Below are positions 6,262 to 15,583 of a stretch of 30,722 nucleotides of DNA, piece by piece. Under the pieces are notes generated by a model. It made no database searches. It was not told the origin of the DNA and saw only the letters and a list, made by a program, of their open reading frames with translations. Location: NCBI GenBank assembly GCA_001941025.1, contig MSHE01000008.1, positions 1-30,722 of the forward strand, read 5' to 3'. Position 1 is the first letter of the stretch. The number at the start of each line of letters is the position of its first letter. Both the position numbers and the translations under genes were made by a program. The stretch comes from Lachnospiraceae bacterium Zagget3 (GTDB lineage Bacteria; Bacillota_A; Clostridia; Lachnospirales; Lachnospiraceae).

Positions 6262-7287
6262 ATGGAGAAGAAAAACATCGATTGGGCAAATCTGGATTTT
6301 TCTTATCAGGATACGGATCAACGCTTTGTTTCCATGTTTACGAACGGCGCATGGGACGAGGGAGCGCTGGTATCCGACCCGAACATCACGATGAACGAAT
6401 GCGCGGGCGTCCTGCAGTATGCCCAGACGATCTTTGAGGGATTAAAGGCCTATGAGACCGTGGACGGCCGGATCGTCACGTTCCGTCCGGACTTAAACGC
6501 GAGCCGCATGGCGGACTCCGCGAAGCGTCTGGAGATGCCGGTCTATCCCGAAGAGCGCTTTGTCGAGGCGGTAAAGAGTGTGGTCCGGGCAAACGCGGCC
6601 TATGTCCCGCCTTACGGCTACGGCGCGACGCTCTACATCCGCCCGTATGAATTCGGCATCAACTCCGTCATCGGCGTGAAGCCGGCGGACGACTATATGT
6701 TCCGTATTTTTACCACCCCGGTGGGACCGTATTTTAAGGGCGGTGTCAAACCGCTGCACATCAAGATCTCCGATCTGGACCGGGCGGCGCCTCACGGCAC
6801 CGGCGACATCAAGGCGGGCTTAAACTATGCCATGAGCCTCCACGCGATCGTGACGGCGCACGAGGAAGGCTTTGACGAGAACATGTACTTAGATCCCGCC
6901 ACCCGGACGAAAGTGGAGGAGACCGGCGGAGCAAACTTCCTGTTTGTCACACCGGAGGGAAAGCTGGTGACCCCGCTCTCCGACAGCATCCTGCCGTCTA
7001 TCACACGCCGTTCCCTTATGTATGTCGCCGAGCATTACTTCGGCATGGAGGTGGAGCAGAGAGTGGTCTATAAAGACGAACTGAAGGAATTTACCGAGGT
7101 CGGCCTGTGCGGCACGGCGGCCGTGATCTCTCCGGTCGGCGCGATCAACGATCACGGCACGGACATCCTCATCCCGAGCGGGATGGACGAGATGGGGCCG
7201 GTGATGGGGAAACTCAGAAGCACGTTGGTCGACATTCAGGACGGGAAGCTCGAAGCGCCAGAGGGATGGATCTTCGAGGTCGAGTGA
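6262..7287 (+). CDS. ilvE: Branched-chain amino acid aminotransferase
   Basis: The enzyme is cytoplasmic and PLP-dependent. It moves the amino group between glutamate and the keto acids of Leu, Ile and Val, the last step of their synthesis. The 341 residues fit the fold-type IV group II family. Visible motifs are the N-terminal FEGLKAYETVDGRIVTFRPD, LYIRPYEFG, the PLP lysine in GTGDIKAGLNYA, and the C-terminal GLCGTAAVISPVG that binds the cofactor phosphate. GGGGAGG lies 5 to 8 bases before the ATG. It heads a packed set, with glmS starting 31 bases later. Confidence 0.95.
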   Translation: MEKKNIDWANLDFSYQDTDQRFVSMFTNGAWDEGALVSDPNITMNECAGVLQYAQTIFEGLKAYETVDGRIVTFRPDLNASRMADSAKRLEMPVYPEERFVEAVKSVVRANAAYVPPYGYGATLYIRPYEFGINSVIGVKPADDYMFRIFTTPVGPYFKGGVKPLHIKISDLDRAAPHGTGDIKAGLNYAMSLHAIVTAHEEGFDENMYLDPATRTKVEETGGANFLFVTPEGKLVTPLSDSILPSITRRSLMYVAEHYFGMEVEQRVVYKDELKEFTEVGLCGTAAVISPVGAINDHGTDILIPSGMDEMGPVMGKLRSTLVDIQDGKLEAPEGWIFEVE

Positions 7288-7318
7288 ATTTGAGAAAGAA
7301 ACGCGGAAAGGAAACACT

Positions 7319-9184
7319 ATGTGCGGTATTGTTGGATATGTAGGTGATAAACAGGCAGCCCCGATCCTGCTGGACGGGCTTTCCCGGCTGGAGTACCGGG
7401 GCTACGATTCGGCCGGGCTCGCCGTCCGTGACAAGGACGGGGAGATCCGGATCGTCAAGGCGGAAGGGCGCTTAAAAGAGCTGGCGGAGAAGACCGACGG
7501 CGGGCGGGCCCTGCCCGGATGCGTCGGGATCGGACACACACGCTGGGCGACCCACGGGGAGCCCACGGAGCGCAACGCGCATCCGCACAGCAGCGAGCGG
7601 GAGATCGGGGAAAAGCCCTGTGTGGTCGGCGTGCACAACGGGATCATTGAGAATTATCAGGAACTTCGGGACAAGATGCTGCGCAACGGATACACGTTTT
7701 ACTCCGAGACGGACACGGAAGTCCTGATCAAGCTCGTGGACTACTATTACAAGAAATATCAGATCGGGCCCGTCGACGCGCTGGCGAAGACGATGGTGCG
7801 CGTGCGCGGTTCCTACGGCCTCGCGGTGATGTTTGACGACTATCCGGACGAGATCTGGGTGGCCCGGAAGGACAGCCCCCTGATCGTGGGTATTGGTGAC
7901 GGCGAAATGTTCGCGGCCTCCGATGTGCCGGCGATCCTGAATCATGTGCGGAAGGTCTGCTATATCGACAACCTGGAGATGGGCAGGCTGCGCGCAGACA
8001 GCGTTACCTTTTTCAACCTCGACGGCGATGAGGTGGAAAAAGAGCCCGTGGAGATCGAGTGGGACGCCGAATCCGCGGAAAAAGGCGGATATGAGCATTT
8101 CATGATGAAAGAGATCCACGAACAGCCGCAGGCGGTGGCGGATACGATCCGCTCCGTTGTAAAGGAGGAGGACGGAACCGCGCGGATCGATTTCTCCGAG
8201 ATCGGATTAACGGATGAGGAGATCCGCGGGTTTTCACAGCTCTATATCGTCGCGTGCGGCTCCGCCTGGCATGTGGGCATGGCGGCGCAGTATGTCTTTG
8301 AGGACCTGGCGCAGATGTCGGTGCGGGTGGAGCTGGCAAGCGAGTTCCGGTACCGGAAGGCGCCGCTCCCGACAGACGCGCTCGTGATCGTCATCTCCCA
8401 GTCCGGGGAGACGGCGGACTCCCTTGCCGCACTGCGCGAGGCAAAAGCGCGGGGAGTAAAGACGCTGGCGATCGTCAATGTGGTCGGCTCGTCCATCGCG
8501 CGGGAGGCGGACTATGTGTTCTACACGCTCGCGGGTCCGGAGATCGCGGTGGCTACGACCAAGGCATACAGCACCCAGCTGGTCGCCTGTTATCTTCTGG
8601 CGATGCGCTTCGCGCTGGTGCGCGGGGTCATAACGGAAGAGACCTGCGCGCAGATGCTGACGGAGCTTTCCGCCATTCCGGACAAGATCGAGCAGATCCT
8701 CTCGGAGAAGGAGCGGCTGCAGTGGTTTGCCGCGAAATACTCGAACGCGCACGACATTTTCTTTGTCGGGCGCGGCCTGGACTATGCCATCTGTCTGGAG
8801 GGGAGTCTCAAGATGAAGGAGATCTCCTATATCCATTCGGAGGCCTACGCGGCTGGCGAATTAAAGCACGGCACGATCAGCCTGCTGGAGGACGGGATCC
8901 TCGTGATCGGGGTGCTGACGCAGGAGGATCTGTACGAGAAGACCATCAGCAATATGGTGGAGTGCAAGGCGAGAGGGGCCTATCTCATGGGGCTCACCGC
9001 TTACGGAAAATATGAAATAGAGGACACGGCGGATTTTTCCGTCTATATCCCGAAGACCGACGAACATTTCTTCGCGAGTCTCGCGGTGATCCCGCTGCAG
9101 CTGCTGGGCTATTACGTGAGTGTTGCCCGTGGCCTGGACGTGGACAAGCCGCGCAACCTGGCGAAGTCGGTGACGGTGGAGTGA
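7319..9184 (+). CDS. glmS: Glutamine-fructose-6-phosphate aminotransferase (isomerizing)
   Basis: This makes glucosamine-6-phosphate from fructose-6-phosphate and glutamine, committing carbon to cell-wall amino sugars. The 621 residues carry an N-terminal class II glutaminase starting MCGIVGYVG with nucleophile Cys2, TRWATHGEPTERNAHPH and HNGIIENY. Two SIS sugar isomerase domains follow (VACGSAWHVG and SQSGETADS; then FFVGRGLDYA and EGSLKMKEISYIHSEAYAAGELKHG), and the C-terminal PRNLAKSVTVE is conserved. AAAGGAAA precedes the ATG. Only 31 bases separate it from ilvE, so the glmS ribozyme that precedes this gene in many Firmicutes is absent here. Confidence 0.98.
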   Translation: MCGIVGYVGDKQAAPILLDGLSRLEYRGYDSAGLAVRDKDGEIRIVKAEGRLKELAEKTDGGRALPGCVGIGHTRWATHGEPTERNAHPHSSEREIGEKPCVVGVHNGIIENYQELRDKMLRNGYTFYSETDTEVLIKLVDYYYKKYQIGPVDALAKTMVRVRGSYGLAVMFDDYPDEIWVARKDSPLIVGIGDGEMFAASDVPAILNHVRKVCYIDNLEMGRLRADSVTFFNLDGDEVEKEPVEIEWDAESAEKGGYEHFMMKEIHEQPQAVADTIRSVVKEEDGTARIDFSEIGLTDEEIRGFSQLYIVACGSAWHVGMAAQYVFEDLAQMSVRVELASEFRYRKAPLPTDALVIVISQSGETADSLAALREAKARGVKTLAIVNVVGSSIAREADYVFYTLAGPEIAVATTKAYSTQLVACYLLAMRFALVRGVITEETCAQMLTELSAIPDKIEQILSEKERLQWFAAKYSNAHDIFFVGRGLDYAICLEGSLKMKEISYIHSEAYAAGELKHGTISLLEDGILVIGVLTQEDLYEKTISNMVECKARGAYLMGLTAYGKYEIEDTADFSVYIPKTDEHFFASLAVIPLQLLGYYVSVARGLDVDKPRNLAKSVTVE

Positions 9185-9242
9185 CGCATATACGGTGGCG
9201 GGAGACCGCGTGAACTATTGCGGTAAGAAAGGAGAAAACAAC

Positions 9243-10082
9243 ATGGCAAGCGCATGTGATGACTGCGCGGCAGCAGGCAGCTGCGAAGCACAGGAAAACG
9301 GTGGGTGTTCCGAAGGGCCGGAGAGCTTTGAGGAGCAGTTAAACGAATATTCATCCGTAAAAAAAGTGATTGGCATTATAAGCGGCAAAGGAGGCGTCGG
9401 CAAATCGTTTGTCACGGCATCCCTTGCGACGGCGCTTCGAAAAAAGGGCTATGAGGTCGGCATCATGGACGCGGACATCACGGGTCCGTCCATTCCGAAG
9501 ATGTTCGGACTGCACGGTCCGGCTCAGGGGACGGAGCTCGGGGTCCTTCCCATCGAGACGGAGAACGGCATCAAGGTCATGTCCGTCAATCTCCTGATGG
9601 AGGATGAGGAGGCACCGGTTGTCTGGCGCGGCCCCGTGATCGCCGGGACCGTCAAGCAGTTTTGGTCCGATGTCGTCTGGGGCGATCTGGACTATCTGCT
9701 GGTCGACATGCCGCCGGGCACCGGCGATGTGCCGCTCACCGTATTTCAATCCCTGCCCGTCGATGGGGTCGTCATTGTGACGTCTCCGCAGGATCTCGTC
9801 CGCATGATCGTCACCAAGGCATACAAGATGGCGGAGATGATGGACATCCCGGTCCTCGGCATCGTGGAAAACTACAGCTACCTGGAATGTCCGGACTGCG
9901 GGAAGCAGATCCCGGTCTTTGGCGAAAGTCATATCGATCAGATCGCGGCGGATCTGGGCACGACGGTCCTCGGCAGGATCCCCCTTGATCCGGCGTTTGC
10001 CGAAGTCGCGGACGCGGGCCTCTTTGGCCAGGCGGATATTTTATATTTGGATCAGGCAATCGAGCTGATGACTGCGTTATGA
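9243..10082 (+). CDS. Mrp/NBP35-type Fe-S carrier ATPase
   Basis: This is a deviant Walker P-loop ATPase thought to bind and hand over 4Fe-4S clusters to apoproteins. The start is the ATG at 9243, preceded by AAAGGAGA, giving 279 residues; the frame open from 9195 has no ribosome site. The N-terminus holds Cys5, Cys8, Cys14 and Cys22, with the C-X2-C-X5-C spacing typical of NBP35-like scaffolds. The P-loop GKGGVGKS is at 48-55, followed by DADITGPSIPKMFG, VDMPPGTGD and the C-terminal ECPDCGK metal-binding pair. It overlaps hisC by ATGA, so the two are translationally coupled, though their functions are unrelated. Confidence 0.93.
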   Translation: MASACDDCAAAGSCEAQENGGCSEGPESFEEQLNEYSSVKKVIGIISGKGGVGKSFVTASLATALRKKGYEVGIMDADITGPSIPKMFGLHGPAQGTELGVLPIETENGIKVMSVNLLMEDEEAPVVWRGPVIAGTVKQFWSDVVWGDLDYLLVDMPPGTGDVPLTVFQSLPVDGVVIVTSPQDLVRMIVTKAYKMAEMMDIPVLGIVENYSYLECPDCGKQIPVFGESHIDQIAADLGTTVLGRIPLDPAFAEVADAGLFGQADILYLDQAIELMTAL

Positions 10083-11173
10083 GCAAATGGGAAGACAATG
10101 TTCGCCGCGTGACACCGTATGTGCCCGGCGAGCAGCCGGATCAGCCCGGCATGGTCAAACTGAATACGAACGAGAATCCTTATCCGCCGGCTCCCGGTGT
10201 GGAGCAGGCGATCTGCGGGATGTACGCGGAGGAGCTGCGGCTCTATCCGGATCCGCACGCGACGAAACTCGTGGAGGCGATCGCCTCGGAGAAGATCCTG
10301 CGTCCGGAGCAGGTGTTTGTGGGAGTGGGTTCCGACGATGTGCTGGCCATGTGTTTCCTGACATTTTTCGCCGGAACGGATCCGATCCTCTTTCCGGACA
10401 TCACCTATTCCTTTTATGAAGTCTGGGCCAATCTGTTCGGCATTCCGTATGAGACACAGCCGCTCGACGAGAATTTCGCGATCGTGCCGTCCGATTACAA
10501 CAAGCCGAACGGGGGGATCGTCATCGCGAACCCAAACGCGCCCACCGGTCTGGAGTGTTCGCAGGAGGATCTGGAGGAGATCGTCGGCAGCAACCCGGAC
10601 GTCGTCGTGATCATCGATGAAGCCTATGTGGACTTTGGCGCGCGTTCGGCTGTGCAGCTGCTTCGCAAATATGACAATCTCCTGGTGGTACAGACGTTTT
10701 CCAAATCGCGGTCCTTAGCCGGGATGCGGATCGGGTTTGCCATGGGCTCGGAGGCGCTTATCGCGTGCTTAAACGATGTAAAATATTCGTTTAACTCCTA
10801 CACGATGGACCGCACCGCGATCCGCGCGGGCGTCGCTTCGATCAAGGACCGGCACTATCTCTCGCAGACGATGGACCGGATCGTCGCGACACGCGAGTGG
10901 ACAAAACAGCGCTTGACGGAGCTCGGGTTTTCTGTTCTGGACTCCCGGAGCAACTTCCTGTTCGCGACACATGAGAGCGCTCCGGCGAAGGAGATCTTCG
11001 AGGCGCTGCGGGAGCGTGACGTCTATGTCCGCTATTTTGATAAACCGCGGATCGACAACTACATCCGCGTCACGATCGGAACGGACGGAGAGATGGAACT
11101 CTTCTTTACCTATTTGAAAGAATATCTGGAATCGCGGGAGCAGGCGGACGGAGAAAGGATCACGGAGGAATAG
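10079..11173 (+). CDS. hisC: Histidinol-phosphate aminotransferase
   Basis: The PLP enzyme converts imidazole-acetol phosphate and glutamate to histidinol phosphate in histidine synthesis. The 364 residues show KLNTNENPYPP at the N-terminus, VFVGVGSDDVLAM, NPNAPTGL, IIDEAYVDFG, the PLP lysine in QTFSKSRSLAGMRIGFAMG, and YVRYFDKPRIDNYIRVTIGT near the end. These are the HisC signatures. No other his genes adjoin it, and hisA stands alone 2.6 kb away, so the histidine genes are scattered in this genome. Members of the family can also act on aromatic amino acids. Confidence 0.92.
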   Translation: MSKWEDNVRRVTPYVPGEQPDQPGMVKLNTNENPYPPAPGVEQAICGMYAEELRLYPDPHATKLVEAIASEKILRPEQVFVGVGSDDVLAMCFLTFFAGTDPILFPDITYSFYEVWANLFGIPYETQPLDENFAIVPSDYNKPNGGIVIANPNAPTGLECSQEDLEEIVGSNPDVVVIIDEAYVDFGARSAVQLLRKYDNLLVVQTFSKSRSLAGMRIGFAMGSEALIACLNDVKYSFNSYTMDRTAIRAGVASIKDRHYLSQTMDRIVATREWTKQRLTELGFSVLDSRSNFLFATHESAPAKEIFEALRERDVYVRYFDKPRIDNYIRVTIGTDGEMELFFTYLKEYLESREQADGERITEE

Positions 11174-11677
11174 ATGGAGAGTCTGGTTAACTGGTTTGTA
11201 AACAGCTGGCTGGGGCAGCATGTATCCCGCGAGGCGCTTGTCTTTATCGTCTCGCTGTTTCCGATCTCCGAGCTGCGCGGCGGGATGCTGGTGGGAACCA
11301 TGCTGGATGTCCCGATGTGGAGGGCAATCGGGCTTTCCATGCTCGGAAATTTTATCCCGATTCCGTTCATCCTTCTGTTCATCAAAAAGATCTTCGACTG
11401 GCTTCGCAATATGAAGCGCTTTCGTCCGTTTGTCGAGCGCATGGAGAACAGGGCGGCGAAACACCGGGAAGGCATAGAACGGGGCGAGTTTTGGGGACTC
11501 TTTATCTTTGTCGGGATCCCGCTGCCCGTCACGGGCGCGTGGACCGGGTCGCTGGTCGCCGCGATTTTTAATGTAAAATTTCGAAGAGCCCTACTGGCAG
11601 AGTCCCTCGGCATCTGCCTTTCGGCTGCCATCATGACCATCATTTCATATGGGATCATCGGAAACATTATTCGCTAA
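11174..11677 (+). CDS. Small membrane exporter-like protein (Sm_multidrug_ex family)
   Basis: The ATG follows the hisC stop with no gap, with GGAGG just inside the end of hisC. The 167 residues contain several hydrophobic segments and conserved features of the small multidrug export family (PF06695), namely FPISELRGGMLVG near the N-terminus, MLGNFIPIPFILLFIKKI, the loop with FRPFVERMENRAAKH, and IFVGIPLPVTGAWTGSLVAA. The family name comes from old annotation and the transported substrate is not established. Coupling to hisC is by position only. Confidence 0.85.
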   Translation: MESLVNWFVNSWLGQHVSREALVFIVSLFPISELRGGMLVGTMLDVPMWRAIGLSMLGNFIPIPFILLFIKKIFDWLRNMKRFRPFVERMENRAAKHREGIERGEFWGLFIFVGIPLPVTGAWTGSLVAAIFNVKFRRALLAESLGICLSAAIMTIISYGIIGNIIR

Positions 11678-11690
11678 AAGGAGAAAGCTT

Positions 11691-12191
11691 ATGTCAAACA
11701 CCATGGACCGCGTGGCGCAGTATCTGATCCGAAACGGGATCACCATTTCCGCGATGGAAAGCTGCACCGGCGGTCTTTTCGCGTCCCGCCTGACGGATAC
11801 GGAAGGTGTCTCCGCGGTTTTCCCCGGGTCGTTTGTGGCGTATTCCAATGAGGCAAAGGTGAAGTACGGCGTATCCGCTGCGCTTCTCGACAAGTACGGG
11901 GTTTACTCGCGGGAGGCGGCAGCGGCGATGGCCGAAGCCTGCCGCGCGCAATACGATACGGAAGTGGGCGTGGGGATCACCGGTACGCTGGCGGATCCGG
12001 ACCCGAACAATGCGGACAGTACGCCGGGCGTGGTGTATTACGCGATCGTCCGCGGGAAACACAGCTGTATGCAGGAGATGCGGTTTGACCCGTCGGAGGC
12101 CGTCCGCCGTGACCTAAAAGAGCGCATTGTGGCGGATGTGGCAGAATCGCTTGCCGCGCTGCTGGAGATTCCGGAGACGGAAGACACCTAG
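11691..12191 (+). CDS. CinA C-terminal domain protein (nicotinamide-nucleotide amidase, PncC type)
   Basis: The start is the ATG at 11691 with AAAAGGAGA 6 to 8 bases upstream, giving 166 residues; the open frame from 11649 begins inside the previous gene. It consists of the stand-alone CinA-C domain, with the motifs ISAMESCTGGLFASRLTDTEGVSAVFPGSFVAYSN split over the N-terminal half and VGVGITGTLADPD in the middle. Such proteins deamidate nicotinamide mononucleotide to recycle NAD pieces. The ADP-ribose pyrophosphatase (COG1058) half found in full CinA is missing, which is common. It ends the packed cluster begun by ilvE. Confidence 0.92.
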   Translation: MSNTMDRVAQYLIRNGITISAMESCTGGLFASRLTDTEGVSAVFPGSFVAYSNEAKVKYGVSAALLDKYGVYSREAAAAMAEACRAQYDTEVGVGITGTLADPDPNNADSTPGVVYYAIVRGKHSCMQEMRFDPSEAVRRDLKERIVADVAESLAALLEIPETEDT

Positions 12192-12211
12192 AGAAAAATG
12201 GCAGGAATCAA

Positions 12212-12240
12212 TTGACATTGCCCAAAGGAATCACTACAAT
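12212..12240 (+). promoter_or_regulatory. Promoter of guaB
   Basis: A perfect TTGACA (12212-12217) and TACAAT (12235-12240) are 17 bases apart. Transcription would begin near 12247, about 30 bases before the guaB ATG. This separates guaB from the cluster that ends at 12191. Confidence 0.85.
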
Positions 12241-12259
12241 GAAAAAAACATTTCACTGA

Positions 12260-13732
<1,473 letters not shown>

Positions 13733-13786
13733 GGGGGCTTTTTGTAAAAACGAGAAACAGTCGGTCGTGAGGGAGAGAGAGTTATT

Positions 13787-14560
13787 ATGAAGTTTCGACC
13801 GTGCATTGATCTGCACAATGGAAAAGTAAAACAGATCGTGGGGGGAACGCTCCGCGACCACGGCGACTGCGCCGAGGAGAATTTTGTCTCGGAGCAGGAC
13901 GGCGTGTATTACGCGAACATCTACAAGGAACACGGGCTGCGTGGAGGACATGTGATCCTCTTAAACGGGCCGGGTTCCTCTTTTTATGAAGCGACAAAAG
14001 AGCAGGCGCTTTCGTGTCTGCGCGCCTGGCCGGACGGCCTCATGGCAGGCGGCGGGATCACGCCGGAAAACGCGCGGGAGTTTCTCGACGCGGGGGCCAG
14101 CCATGTGATCGTGACGTCCTATGTGTTCCGCGACGGGATGGTGGATTATGACCGGCTGGCACGGCTCTGCGACACGGTCGGAAAGGACCGGCTTGTCCTG
14201 GACTTAAGCTGCCGCAAACGCGATGACGATTACTATGTCGTCACGGACCGCTGGCAGAAGTTTACGGAGGAAAAGGTATGGCCCGGGCTGCTGGACGCGC
14301 TCAAGGGCTATGCGGATGAGTTTCTCGTCCACGGCGTGGATGCCGAGGGACGGGAGTCCGGCGTGGAGCGGGAACTGGTTGAGATGCTGGGATCGTGGGC
14401 GCGGATCCCCATCACCTATGCCGGCGGCGTCGGGAGCTATGCGGATCTGGAGGATCTGCGTGTCTGGGGGCATGACCGGCTGGATGTGACGGTCGGGAGC
14501 GCGCTTGACCTCTTCGGAGGGGAGATGGAGCTTGAAAAAGTGATTGAACTTTGTGAGTGA
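13787..14560 (+). CDS. hisA: Phosphoribosylformimino-AICAR-phosphate isomerase, eukaryotic (HIS6) type
   Basis: The enzyme isomerises ProFAR to PRFAR in histidine synthesis. The 257 residues form one TIM barrel, starting KFRPCIDLHNGKVKQIVGG with the first catalytic Asp at residue 8. VILLNGPG, LMAGGGITPENAREFLDAGASHVI, VLDLSCRK at the place of the second catalytic Asp, and ITYAGGVGS with a phosphate-binding loop follow. The FRPCIDLHNGKVKQIVGGT opening, the GPGS segment and the long insertion around YYVVTDRWQKFTEEKVWPG are marks of the eukaryotic-type family, not of ordinary bacterial HisA. It stands alone, 54 bases after guaB, and is followed by element A. Confidence 0.88.
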   Translation: MKFRPCIDLHNGKVKQIVGGTLRDHGDCAEENFVSEQDGVYYANIYKEHGLRGGHVILLNGPGSSFYEATKEQALSCLRAWPDGLMAGGGITPENAREFLDAGASHVIVTSYVFRDGMVDYDRLARLCDTVGKDRLVLDLSCRKRDDDYYVVTDRWQKFTEEKVWPGLLDALKGYADEFLVHGVDAEGRESGVERELVEMLGSWARIPITYAGGVGSYADLEDLRVWGHDRLDVTVGSALDLFGGEMELEKVIELCE

Positions 14561-14580
14561 GACTCACAGGGCGGGGATAT

Positions 14581-14785
14581 AAAAAAACTGCCTCTCCGGT
14601 TCTCAATGCGGACACGGCAGGATTTTCGCGCTTCCCTGCGCCGCTTATTACCTGCTGCTTCCGCGAACTCGCCTGCTTACGCAGGCTCAAACACGCTCAC
14701 GCAGCAGGCGCTATGCTCGGGAAGCTGTGCGAAAATCTGCCTAACGGTCCGCTTTTTGAGAACGGAGAGGCAGTTTTTCTTTTTC
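14581..14785. other. Structured intergenic element A (terminator-wrapped, homologous to element B)
   Basis: A7 at 14581-14587 and a T-rich tail after 14774 flank a long outer stem, 14587-14606 paired with 14756-14774, with a one-base bulge. The core at 14608-14752 folds further: GATTTTCGC with GCGAAAATC, GCTTCCC with GGGAAGC, CCTGCTGC with GCAGCAGG, and GCCTGC-TTAC-GCAGGC (14671-14686). The core is nearly identical, with about ten differences in 145 positions by eye, to the reverse complement of 19654-19797. The outer stems of the two copies share no sequence but both pair. It begins about 20 bases after hisA and would also act as its terminator. Confidence 0.85.
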
Positions 14786-14828
14786 TCCGGCCAAAGTAGT
14801 TACACCTGTTCCGATTTTTCAGTACATA

Positions 14829-14857
14829 TTGACAAGGTGTCTCTACAGAGATATAAT
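14829..14857 (+). promoter_or_regulatory. Perfect-consensus promoter of the toxin-antitoxin operon
   Basis: TTGACA (14829-14834) and TATAAT (14852-14857) are both perfect and separated by exactly 17 bases. Transcription would start near 14864, inside the control region that holds the palindromes. Such strength implies that the operon is normally held down by a repressor. Confidence 0.92.
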
Positions 14858-14884
14858 TAAACAAAAGTATCTCCACAGAGATAC
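14837..14884. promoter_or_regulatory. Pair of palindromic operators
   Basis: GTATCTC-CACA-GAGATAC (14867-14884) is a perfect 7-bp inverted repeat. A related, imperfect copy, GTGTCTC-TACA-GAGATAT (14837-14854), lies exactly 30 bases upstream and fills the space between -35 and -10. Three helical turns separate the centres, so two dimers would sit on the same face. The XRE-domain protein of the operon is the likely binder (inference). Confidence 0.7.
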
Positions 14885-14905
14885 CTATGGACAGGAGAAT
14901 GCAGG

Positions 14906-15583
14906 ATGTCTGATTTGACCTTATATCATGGCTCCCCGGAGATTGTCGAGAAAACGGCTTACGGGAAAGGGGCCGTTTATAATGATTACGGCAGGGGGTT
15001 TTACTGCACGGAAGAAGAGGAATTGGCAAAAGAGTGGGCGTGTTCCGGGAATTCTGATGGATATGTCAATCAATATGAGTTTCGCACGGAAAAGTTGAAC
15101 ATTCTCAATCTCTCCACAGAGGAGTATACGATTCTGCACTGGTTAGCGCTGCTGATGGAGAATCGACGAGTTTCTCTGGCCACGCCGATGATGGAACAGG
15201 GGGCAGCCTGGCTCAGGAATCATTTTCTTCCGGATATCCGACCGTATGATGTGATCATTGGCTATCGCGCGGATGATTCCTACTTTTCTTTTGTCCGAGC
15301 ATTTGTAGGCAATGAGATTTCTCTGGAGCAGCTGCGCTGTGTTATGATGCTCGGCGAGTGGAAGGAACAAATCGCTTTAAAGAGTAAAAAGGCTTTTGAA
15401 CGAATTCGCTTTGTCTCCTTTGAGCCGGTGGAGTGCAGCGCTTATTATCCGCTTTGCAGGAGGCGAGATGATACGGCGCGGGCGGCCTACCGCGCGGAAC
15501 TCGAGAAAACGGTGTTGGAAGGATGGTTTATCAGAGACCTGATGCGGGAGGAGGTGAGCGCTGATGATCCGCGCATACACTGA
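14906..15583 (+). CDS. DUF3990-like protein, probable ADP-ribosyltransferase-fold toxin
   Basis: The 225-residue protein opens with LTLYHGS (His8) followed by YNDYGRGFYCTEEEELAKEWA at 25-45, the arrangement that defines DUF3990. That family is placed in the ADP-ribosyltransferase superfamily, where a His, a Tyr and a later acidic or Gln residue bind NAD. The C-terminal part EQIALKSKKAFERIRFVSFEPVE matches the closing strand of the same family. AGGAGA lies 7 bases before the ATG. The downstream XRE-domain gene overlaps it by 20 bases, and the pair is driven by a repressed-looking promoter, so a toxin role is inferred. The target is unknown, and activity on NAD is not shown by sequence alone. 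Confidence 0.75.
   Translation: MSDLTLYHGSPEIVEKTAYGKGAVYNDYGRGFYCTEEEELAKEWACSGNSDGYVNQYEFRTEKLNILNLSTEEYTILHWLALLMENRRVSLATPMMEQGAAWLRNHFLPDIRPYDVIIGYRADDSYFSFVRAFVGNEISLEQLRCVMMLGEWKEQIALKSKKAFERIRFVSFEPVECSAYYPLCRRRDDTARAAYRAELEKTVLEGWFIRDLMREEVSADDPRIH

Noticed and set aside
7288..7318. glmS ribozyme upstream of glmS
   Set aside because: Only 31 bases separate ilvE and glmS, far too few for the ribozyme core.
9195..9242. Extended N-terminus for the Mrp/NBP35 protein
   Set aside because: No ribosome site lies ahead of 9195, whereas AAAGGAGA precedes the ATG at 9243 and the Cys-rich N-terminus begins there.
14557..14860. Small open frames of 80-84 codons on the plus strand across element A
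   Set aside because: They lie within the palindromic element, have no ribosome site, and the homologous element B does not support a conserved protein.
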